Shown here one piece after another: positions 25,238 to 32,235 of a stretch of 33,282 nt of DNA. The DNA is from Haliea sp. (GTDB lineage Bacteria > Pseudomonadota > Gammaproteobacteria > Pseudomonadales > Halieaceae), in the NCBI GenBank assembly GCA_009937575.1, contig JAACFI010000008.1:1-33282 (forward strand), read 5' to 3'. A program made the translations under genes and the position numbers. Below the pieces are notes generated by a model. That model searched no databases and had not been told where the DNA came from. It saw only the letters and a program-made list of their open reading frames with translations. The first letter of the stretch is position 1, and the number at the start of each line of letters is the position of its first letter.

Positions 25238-26632
25238 TCACACCTGCGCCGCTGCCTGCTGTAATTCTTCCAGCGCGACCGGTATGGCTGCGGTCAGCAT
25301 TTCGAGGTCAGGCATGGCCCTGTGGCAGGCCAGGGCACTCACGTTCAACTGATCTATGTAGCTCCACACGGTGATGTTGAGGCCCATGCCCTCGCCGAGA
25401 ACGCCCGCCGAGTAGAGGGCCTCCAGCGTGCCGTCATCGCTCTCCAATTTCTCCCGTGGCCCCGGGACGTTGGAAATGGCGATATTGGAATTGGGTCGGA
25501 AGTCGGGATCATTCGCCGGTTTCAGGCGGAACTTGCGCTGACATGACCAGGTCATCAGATTCGGAGGTACGTATTGCATCAGGTCGCCCCACTGGTGCTT
25601 GCCAAATATTGCCAGGTCGGCCTTGCCCTGTTCTGTGTCCTTGCGGATCGCGTAGGTTCGCTCGATTGGGTCCGCAATTTCCGTGTGCAACAGGGTAAAG
25701 AGGGTTGTTACGTTATTCCCCATGCGCCTGACCACGCCGGGGTCGTCTGCGCCAACGGGAACGGATACCGCCAGGGGCCCATCGGGCAGTTCATCGTGGG
25801 CCAGAAAGTAGTGCCGCAGTGCTCCTGCCATGACGGCGAGCACGACATCGTTCAATGTAACGCCGAGCCTGTTTTTCAGGTTCCTGACATCTTCCAGTGA
25901 AAGCTGGCAGGTGGAAAACCCTCGTCTTACACCCAGGGCGTAATTGAATCGGGTGCGCGGAAATTCCGCGGTAAGAGGATTGACCCGGGGCTCCGTTTCG
26001 GTGCGGGAGCGCTTGTAAAGCTCCCACAGGTTGCCGGTGAACGATTTGAGAATGGGCCAAAGGTGCCAGATATCGTATTTGAGGTGGGATACCAGGGCGT
26101 CCCACAGCAGGCGCCGGTTACTCGGAAGGGGCAGGGCGTTCGGGGCAGTTGTGCCCGTGTCCGTAACCTCTGACCATCCCTGGGTGAGGAATCCAAGGTA
26201 GGCCAGGCCGTCCGCCATGGCGTGGTGAATCTTGTGCACTGCCGCCACACGATCCCCCTCCAGACCCTCCACTATCCAGATCTCCCACAGGGGGCGCGAA
26301 CGGTCCAGTTGGGTGCTGCCGATCTGGGCGACGAGATCATCCAGTTGTTGCATCGATCCCGGGGAGGGCAGCGCCACATGGAAAATATGGCCGTCGATGT
26401 CGAAATCCGGGTCATCCACCAACACGGGGTGGTGGATGCCCAGGGGTACCGTGACGACCCGTTGGCGGACAATGGGGTTGGCATTGAGCTGCTGTTTCAA
26501 GCGTCCGTAGAGATAATCATAGCCCTTCGAACTGTCCGCCTTGCTCAGTATCAGGACTTTCAGGGTATGCATCAGTGACGTCGGGGTTTCCCGGTACAAA
26601 AAGATCGCGTCACTTCCATTCAGTCGTTGCAT
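25238..26632 (-). CDS. Wax ester synthase/diacylglycerol acyltransferase (WES/DGAT) 3
   Basis: The protein has 464 residues, with HHAMADG (HHxxxDG) at residues 136-142, the PLW motif at 114-116 and the ND motif in TLNDVVLAV. The motif positions match those of WES/DGAT 2, and both proteins end in a similar block with GLNITVWSY, so the two are close paralogues. The ATG at 26632 has AGGA 6 nt upstream and gives the shared N-terminus; an ATG two codons earlier lies against that site. It would use acyl-CoA to make wax esters, triacylglycerol or other esters. No copy of the shared operator is found before it, so it is probably outside the TetR1/TetR2 regulon. It is divergent from the serine hydrolase gene. 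Confidence 0.94.
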   Translation of the reverse strand: MQRLNGSDAIFLYRETPTSLMHTLKVLILSKADSSKGYDYLYGRLKQQLNANPIVRQRVVTVPLGIHHPVLVDDPDFDIDGHIFHVALPSPGSMQQLDDLVAQIGSTQLDRSRPLWEIWIVEGLEGDRVAAVHKIHHAMADGLAYLGFLTQGWSEVTDTGTTAPNALPLPSNRRLLWDALVSHLKYDIWHLWPILKSFTGNLWELYKRSRTETEPRVNPLTAEFPRTRFNYALGVRRGFSTCQLSLEDVRNLKNRLGVTLNDVVLAVMAGALRHYFLAHDELPDGPLAVSVPVGADDPGVVRRMGNNVTTLFTLLHTEIADPIERTYAIRKDTEQGKADLAIFGKHQWGDLMQYVPPNLMTWSCQRKFRLKPANDPDFRPNSNIAISNVPGPREKLESDDGTLEALYSAGVLGEGMGLNITVWSYIDQLNVSALACHRAMPDLEMLTAAIPVALEELQQAAAQV

Positions 26633-26761
26633 GTCCATTCCTGCACAATCATTGGCCAGGGTTGGCCGCGGTATTATTTTTCAGTATAGGAGAGGGAATA
26701 ACGCCCTCCCATTGCCGATCGGGCCAGATAATACTTGCCAGTTTATGTGTTGCGGCGGACG

Positions 26762-27958
26762 ATGCCTGAGTCCCAGCAACTGAAATGTCCCATGACGTCA
26801 ATAGATCAAAGTGACCTCTCCCCCGCCAATCGCGGGCTCGATCGCGAGCTTGTCGACGATCTCAGGGGGCGCGTAACGTATGCGATAGAAAAGGGGCCGC
26901 TGCGGTCAATACAGATTGCTGTTGCACGTGATGGGCAGCTCGCCCTTTTTGAGACATTTGGTGAAGCTGATAACGAGACCCGTTTCAATATCTATTCCTG
27001 TACCAAGCCCATCGTGGCCTCGGCTATCTGGAAACTTATGGGGCAGGGGGCGATCGAGGTCGACAGGCTCGTCAGCGATTACTTCCCGGAGTTTGCCGGT
27101 CAGGGAAAGGAGCGGGTCACGGTCGAGCAGGTCATGTGCCACACCGCCGGTTTCGCGCAGGCTCCGATGGGGCCGCCACAATGGTGGCGGCGTGATGACC
27201 GCATCGAACAGATGCGCAGGTGGCACCTGGATTGGGAGCCGGGCAGTCAGTATACCTACCACCCTACCTCTGCTCACTGGGTACTGGCAGAGTTGATCGA
27301 GCGTTGCAGTGCTTGTGATTACCGGCAATACATTAATAAACACATCCTCGACCCGTTGGGGCTCAAAGCGCTGCGCCTGGGTGTATCGCCCAAGGAGCAG
27401 GACGATATTGCCACGCTGGAACATGTGGGGGAGTCCCCCACGTCGGAGGAACTGGCGCAGGTGTTTGGCAGTACCGTGAATTGGCCTGATATGGTCGATG
27501 ACTCCCTGCTGATGTTTAACGATCCACAGGTGCGCGCCCTGGGTGTTCCCGGCGGGGGAGCGGTGTCCACTGCTGCCGACCTGGCCATGTTTTACCAGGC
27601 GCTGATACACAACCGGGAAGGCCTGTGGCAGCGAGATCTGCTGGCCGATGCAACCGGTCGCGTCCGGGTGGATTTCCCGGACCCAATGACCGGCGTACCG
27701 GCAAACAGGGGATTGGGTGTGGTGATCGCCGGCAGCGGTCCGAAGGCGCGCTATCGCGGGATGGGGCAATCGGTCTCTGCCGGGGCCTTCGGACACCAGG
27801 GTGTCGGTGGCCAGGTAGCCTGGGGTGACCCCGGGACGGGTCTCTCTTTCTGCCTCCTGACCAACGGGCTGGATATCAATCCCATCCGCTCCGCCCGTTT
27901 CAGCGCCGGGGTGAATAACCGCGCCGGTGCGTGCGCCCGGGTAGGCGAGGGGGAGTAG
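26762..27958 (+). CDS. Serine hydrolase, class C beta-lactamase family
   Basis: The protein has about 398 residues of the beta-lactamase-related serine hydrolase family. The nucleophile motif S-C-T-K has Ser79/Lys82. The second motif has Tyr166 (Y-H-P, in place of the usual Y-x-N), and an H-Q-G motif near the C-terminus stands in for the KTG-type triad. Enzymes of this group are esterases, lactonases, transesterases or peptidases more often than true beta-lactamases. No signal peptide is visible, which favours a cytoplasmic esterase. The start is uncertain: ATG at 26762 or 26792, or TTG at 26735, none with a good ribosome-binding site. Its 3' end lies 9 nt from the convergent 758-residue fusion gene. 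Confidence 0.9.
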   Translation: MPESQQLKCPMTSIDQSDLSPANRGLDRELVDDLRGRVTYAIEKGPLRSIQIAVARDGQLALFETFGEADNETRFNIYSCTKPIVASAIWKLMGQGAIEVDRLVSDYFPEFAGQGKERVTVEQVMCHTAGFAQAPMGPPQWWRRDDRIEQMRRWHLDWEPGSQYTYHPTSAHWVLAELIERCSACDYRQYINKHILDPLGLKALRLGVSPKEQDDIATLEHVGESPTSEELAQVFGSTVNWPDMVDDSLLMFNDPQVRALGVPGGGAVSTAADLAMFYQALIHNREGLWQRDLLADATGRVRVDFPDPMTGVPANRGLGVVIAGSGPKARYRGMGQSVSAGAFGHQGVGGQVAWGDPGTGLSFCLLTNGLDINPIRSARFSAGVNNRAGACARVGEGE

Positions 27959-27967
27959 CGCGGCACT

Positions 27968-30244
27968 CTACGCCGCTGCGCGCTTTCTTTGCTTACTTGT
28001 CTTCCCGCCGTGGGAGGCCATCCAGCGCCCCACACTGTCCAGGGAGTGGACCTGCCCCCTCCTTATTGCGTTGTACACTGTTTCGTTGACGAAACGGGTC
28101 ATGGCGGCCGTCACTTGCCGCGCCATGCTGTTGCCTTCGCCGGAGGTGGCCATGATCAACAGGTGTGGATTGAGAGGATCCATGGCCAGTTCCTCTCGTT
28201 GGCGCTTCAGCAGTACGAAACGCGCCGGCACTTCCAGATCCTGTTCCCGTGGGACGTTTTCTTTGGCCAGCCGCGTACGCAGAAGATAGTTGTGCTCCTG
28301 CCGGTGCCGGGTGGCGGATACCAGGAAATCGTCCTCGTGGATCAGGGTCATCGAGGGAATATCGTAGGCCAACAAAACATCCAGTGATTTCAGATGCCGC
28401 CGTTGGTACTCCACCGGGTCGTGCATCGACGCGTTGATTTCTTTTACCAGGCCGTAAAAAGACGCCACCCGAAGCAGTCGGCCGTTGACCAGGCGCAGGA
28501 TGTAGGGATTATCCGAGTTGAGCATACGCTGTTGCACCTTGCGGTTATTCAACAGGCGACGGATCCACTGGTTAAGCCCACCAATTAAAGGGCGTGCAAA
28601 CCAACGTGTGAGGAAACGGTCCAGCCCGGTCATGCTGCGTGCACCATGCTCCAGGTCAATGTCATCGACCACACGCAATGTATTGTCCGTTTCCTTTTGA
28701 TAGACGCGTGGGAACCCGGAAAAGTCCAGGGGGGTGTTGTGGCGGTAATGCGAGATGACAGCTCTGACGTTTTCGCCCGTATTCAGTCCATCGGAGGGTG
28801 CCCAGGTGGCGAGATTGATCATGCCGCTGGCTCTCAGTGCGTCAACGAGTTGCCTGTTTTGTGGGGTGAGATCCTCATAGGTACGTATGGGGGCATCATA
28901 GTCATCCAGCAGGGACAGCAGCAGATGATCGGAGATTACGCCGCCGATGGAATGGCTGGTTACCGGTGTGGGTCGGCCCTGGCGCCAGTTCTTCAGAATG
29001 GCTTTGCGCAGCGCACGGGCGTAGTGGGGAAATATCTCGTCACTCTCCAGGTTCTTGGCATGACCGCCGCGATGCATGGCCGAAACCGTCCAGGAACTGG
29101 GCAGGCGGATCAGCAGGTTGGTGAAGCTGAACAGGCCCATGAACCCGTGCATCAACAGGGCGTGAACGCCATTCAATTCATCTCCCGCCCGGGTCTCGGC
29201 CTTGTTACGTATGGTCTCGCCCTTCTCTCTGTATTCGAATACCGTTTCGTCGAAGTGCAGGGATTGCTCGTCCGCAAAGATGTACACCTTCTCGGCAATC
29301 TCCGGCGTCTCCCGCAGCATACGCAGAGGAGTCTCCATGACGGTCTGCTCAAAGTCAGCCGATTCTTCCATTTCAAACCGGCCCAGCGCCTTCAGTTTCA
29401 GACTGCCGGACACAATCAGTGAAACGCGTTCGGCATTCGTCAGCACACCCCGATTGAGCGCCACGCGGATTGCACCGGATTCCTGACGCAGCACGGCCAC
29501 GCCGGACGGCCTTGCCGTCAGCTCGGGCGTGTAGGGTGTAAATGCGCCCAGGGTGCCGTCCTTGCCGATCCCGCTGACCACCAGGTGGAAAGACATGGAG
29601 CCTCCGAGCCTCGCTTGAATGTCCTGTTGATAGCGTTTGCTTTCCGCGCGGGCCAGCTGCAGTGCGCGGGCATGCTGGTGGCGATCCAGCGCCTGTTTCA
29701 CTCCCGCCAGATTCAACGGGTGTACCATCCTGGCAATCATTTCTTCGATGATATCGTCCAGGGAAGCGGATAGTGCCAGGCTCAATGCGCGCGCCACAAC
29801 GTTCTTACCCTTTTGACGGATCAGCACGCCGGCCAGGGGGGCGATAAAGTTTACGACCAGGGAGTTTTCCGCGCTCTCCCAGCCCGGTTCACCGGAAGAT
29901 TCCTCCAGAAGAAAGAATCGAGTGTGGCGAATCCAGTCAATGTCGCTGTGGTGATCTGTGAGCCAGGCGCGGTAGACGCTCTTGATGGTATTGCCGCCGC
30001 CGACGGCAACGGTGAAGTAGTGGCGCTTATACTGGCCCCAGGCTGCCTGGCGATCCCTTTGCAGCCAGCGCTTGTACTGGGAGCGCATGACTTCGGCGCA
30101 GTGTCTGGCGGCGCTGTCTAGATTCCCCGATATGGCCACGTGGATGCCGGACTCTTCCTGGATGAGTTCGGGAGCCTGGGCCTTGCGTCGGCGGGAATTT
30201 CCGAGCGGACTGGCCGGGAATGCCCGACTCAGGCGGTCGCCCAT
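27968..30244 (-). CDS. Fusion protein: 6-phosphogluconolactonase-like domain plus alpha/beta hydrolase
   Basis: This 758-residue protein appears to join two enzymes. Residues 75-285 resemble the 6-phosphogluconolactonase/glucosamine-6-phosphate isomerase fold: VAVGGGNT (79-86) for the phosphate loop, WIRHTRFFLLEES where the family has its DER motif, and GIGKDGTLGAF (225-235) where the family has GxDGHTASLF. The catalytic His of that motif is replaced by Thr, and DER reads EES. Residues 355 onward look like an alpha/beta hydrolase, with HGFMG (366-370) and the elbow S-H-S-I-G, nucleophile Ser432. The tail is basic. There is no signal peptide. The ATG at 30244 has GGGAG about 8 nt upstream. It stands behind operator pair F, so it probably belongs to the regulon. 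Its reaction is unknown, and I know of no described protein with this layout. Confidence 0.88.
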   Translation of the reverse strand: MGDRLSRAFPASPLGNSRRRKAQAPELIQEESGIHVAISGNLDSAARHCAEVMRSQYKRWLQRDRQAAWGQYKRHYFTVAVGGGNTIKSVYRAWLTDHHSDIDWIRHTRFFLLEESSGEPGWESAENSLVVNFIAPLAGVLIRQKGKNVVARALSLALSASLDDIIEEMIARMVHPLNLAGVKQALDRHQHARALQLARAESKRYQQDIQARLGGSMSFHLVVSGIGKDGTLGAFTPYTPELTARPSGVAVLRQESGAIRVALNRGVLTNAERVSLIVSGSLKLKALGRFEMEESADFEQTVMETPLRMLRETPEIAEKVYIFADEQSLHFDETVFEYREKGETIRNKAETRAGDELNGVHALLMHGFMGLFSFTNLLIRLPSSWTVSAMHRGGHAKNLESDEIFPHYARALRKAILKNWRQGRPTPVTSHSIGGVISDHLLLSLLDDYDAPIRTYEDLTPQNRQLVDALRASGMINLATWAPSDGLNTGENVRAVISHYRHNTPLDFSGFPRVYQKETDNTLRVVDDIDLEHGARSMTGLDRFLTRWFARPLIGGLNQWIRRLLNNRKVQQRMLNSDNPYILRLVNGRLLRVASFYGLVKEINASMHDPVEYQRRHLKSLDVLLAYDIPSMTLIHEDDFLVSATRHRQEHNYLLRTRLAKENVPREQDLEVPARFVLLKRQREELAMDPLNPHLLIMATSGEGNSMARQVTAAMTRFVNETVYNAIRRGQVHSLDSVGRWMASHGGKTSKQRKRAAA

Positions 30245-30260
30245 GGTGTGCTCCCGTAAT

Positions 30261-30304
30261 TTGTGCAGTGATGATACATAATATTATGTAGCAAGACTGC
30301 ATAT
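30261..30304. promoter_or_regulatory. Tandem operator pair F
   Basis: The strong copy at 30284-30304 reads TTATGTA, 7 nt, TGCATAT. A weaker copy at 30261-30281 reads TTGTGCA, 7 nt, TACATAA, offset by 23 bp. The facing arms of the two copies form a perfect 16-bp palindrome at 30275-30290. Confidence 0.75.
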
Positions 30305-30309
30305 GTCAA
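30281..30309 (-). promoter_or_regulatory. Sigma70 promoter for the fusion hydrolase gene
   Basis: On the minus strand, a perfect -35 TTGACA (30309-30304), a 17-nt spacer and -10 TAATAT (30286-30281) are seen, with the strong operator copy in the spacer. The leader to the ATG at 30244 would be about 30 nt. Confidence 0.75.
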
Positions 30310-30412
30310 ATGAAAATTGGTTCAACCATTGAAACCGGACGTTTCTTGATTTATATAGGACAGTTGTCATAATAAAAGTGTCTGATATAAATGATTGAAA
30401 GTGAAGGAAGCC

Positions 30413-31600
30413 ATGTTCGGTGATAACCCCAACGATGCCGACCTGCTGGACGGCTGGAGCAACTTCTGCGATCAACTGAAGCAAGCCGGCGAGCTGGTGT
30501 TTCGGGATACGACTCCTTCGGCGGATATAGATCGGGCGAAGGGATTCCGCCTGTTGGCGCGCAATATCTCACTGGCGTTGCAATTCCACCTCGAGAACAC
30601 TGACCCACAGCACCCGGAGCTGTTGCACTATTTCGATCCCGTGAGAAAACAGGGCGGGGACAATACGGATGCTCTCTACGTGGGGGCACCGATCAACGGT
30701 GAGAATACCTATCGTATCTCCGGCCGGCGAGGCACTGCCCGCTATTTTGCGGTCACCGTGCTGGAGGATGGCGCCACACCCTGGGGCGGCGCGGTGGTCG
30801 GCAACCTGATCGACAGTGACATACAGGTGGAGGATGACGGCAGCTTCGAGATTATCCTCAGTCCCAGCGAACATGCCGGCAACTGGATCAGGACCACCCC
30901 GGGCGCCTGGCGGGTGACCTTCCGACAGTTCTTCGCGGACTGGGAGAATGAGGAGCCGATGGAGGCTCGGATCGATTGCCTCGACGGCGCGAAGCATGAT
31001 CCCCGGCTGACACCTGCACAGGTCCGGCAGGGCCTGGAGGGCGCCGCCCGTTGGGTCCGTGAGTCGACTTTCTACTGGGCCGATATGCTGGACAAGTGGA
31101 AAGTCCAGCCCAACCGCTTCCTGTCCTACCGCCAGCTTGACGACAATGCCATCGATGCCACGCCTGGCGGCGAACCCCTGATCTGCTACTGGCAGGTGCC
31201 CGAGGATGAGGTACTGGTAGTGCGGGTGACGCCACCGGTGGCGGACTACTGGGCGGTGGAGTTCGGAAATTACTGGTGGGAGACCATGGACTATCGCTAT
31301 CGGCTGTGTAGTACCAACTGCCATCACGCGGTGTTGGAGAACAATGGCGAACTGCTGCTGGTGGTGGCCCATGAGGATCCCGGGCTGCCCAACTGGCTGG
31401 ATCCCTCCGGGCACGAGCAGGGTTATATCACGGTGCGCTGGATAGGCGCCGGGTCCTACCCGACACCCCACTGCGAACAGATGAAGCGCGAGGACCTGGC
31501 TGCGCACCTGCCGCAAGACGTGAAAACCATAGGCGCGCGCGAGCGCAAAGCGCAACTGGTGGCCCGACGCCTTGGCGTCATCAGGCGCTTCGGTTACTGA
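30413..31600 (+). CDS. DUF1214 domain-containing protein
   Basis: The protein has 395 residues with no signal peptide. The C-terminal half carries the pattern of DUF1214 proteins: a tryptophan-rich strand block (YWAVEFGNYWWE), then LLVVAHEDPGLPNWLDP, then a final strand with YITVRWIGAG. The family often occurs with DUF1254 in one polypeptide, but here the N-terminal half is different. Function in the family is not established. The ATG at 30413 has AAGGA just upstream; the frame extends only to a TTG at 30395. It is divergent from the fusion hydrolase gene, but no good plus-strand promoter is seen over the operators. It ends 2 nt before the TetR3 start, so DUF1214, TetR3 and the sulfotransferase make one operon. 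Confidence 0.88.
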   Translation: MFGDNPNDADLLDGWSNFCDQLKQAGELVFRDTTPSADIDRAKGFRLLARNISLALQFHLENTDPQHPELLHYFDPVRKQGGDNTDALYVGAPINGENTYRISGRRGTARYFAVTVLEDGATPWGGAVVGNLIDSDIQVEDDGSFEIILSPSEHAGNWIRTTPGAWRVTFRQFFADWENEEPMEARIDCLDGAKHDPRLTPAQVRQGLEGAARWVRESTFYWADMLDKWKVQPNRFLSYRQLDDNAIDATPGGEPLICYWQVPEDEVLVVRVTPPVADYWAVEFGNYWWETMDYRYRLCSTNCHHAVLENNGELLLVVAHEDPGLPNWLDPSGHEQGYITVRWIGAGSYPTPHCEQMKREDLAAHLPQDVKTIGARERKAQLVARRLGVIRRFGY

Positions 31601-31602
31601 CG

Positions 31603-32235
31603 ATGCCCAAGATCGTCAATCACCAGGCCCGGCGCTGGGAGATCAGTGAGGTGGCCGCGAAGCTGATCGCCGGGGGTGGCCTGGAGGCGGCCACCATCCG
31701 CGAAATCGCCGAGGCGAGCAACTACTCCAAAGGCGTCGTGGAGCACTACTTCGATGGCAAGGACGAGCTGATCAGCGGTGCCCTGGACTGGGCCAACAAG
31801 TGTTACGAGCAGCGGGTGGGGAAAGCGACCGCTGGACTGATTGGCCTGCGGGCACTGAGGCGGCGGATCGAGGCGACTTTGCCGCTGAATAAAATCGTTC
31901 GCGACGAGTGGAAAGTGCGACTGGTGTTCTGGAGCATGGCCGCGATCCAGGAGGACCTGCGCGAACGCCAGGAAGTTCGTTTCCGGCGCTCGATCGAGCA
32001 TTTCGAGACGGATATCGCTGCGGCTATGCGGGAAGGGGATATCGATAGCCAGGACGAGCCCCGGGACCTGGCGCGCCGGCTGGTGAACATGATCTCCGGA
32101 CTCAGCGTCGCCGCCCTGCATAATCACTCACTGTACACCCGCCAGTTCCTGCTGGGAGAAATCGATCACCTGTTATACCAACTTGCGCGCCACTACACTC
32201 CCGTACCAGCCTTGAGGAGGGCAACCCATGAGTGA
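31603..32235 (+). CDS. TetR-family regulator 3 (BetI-like)
   Basis: The protein has 210 residues with a TetR helix-turn-helix at about residues 31-51 (TIREIAEASNYSKGVVEHYF). The recognition segment SKGVVEHYF is of the BetI-like subgroup and is unlike the TIRPxYxxFG of TetR1 and TetR2, so it should bind a different operator. A basic N-terminal arm and a helical C-terminal ligand domain follow. It sits between DUF1214 and the sulfotransferase gene, with a 2-nt gap before it and an 8-nt overlap after it, and probably controls this small operon. Confidence 0.93.
   Translation: MPKIVNHQARRWEISEVAAKLIAGGGLEAATIREIAEASNYSKGVVEHYFDGKDELISGALDWANKCYEQRVGKATAGLIGLRALRRRIEATLPLNKIVRDEWKVRLVFWSMAAIQEDLRERQEVRFRRSIEHFETDIAAAMREGDIDSQDEPRDLARRLVNMISGLSVAALHNHSLYTRQFLLGEIDHLLYQLARHYTPVPALRRATHE

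Noticed and set aside
26654-26667. Inverted repeat GGCCA-4 nt-TGGCC before a T-rich stretch
   Set aside because: Short stem just upstream of WES/DGAT 3 with no plus-strand gene ending there; not a convincing terminator or operator.
26906-27796. Minus-strand 296-codon frame
   Set aside because: Antisense to the serine hydrolase, whose SxxK and HxG motifs identify the true frame.
30569-31555. Minus-strand 328-codon frame
   Set aside because: Lies wholly opposite the DUF1214 gene; low-complexity composition and no recognisable motif.
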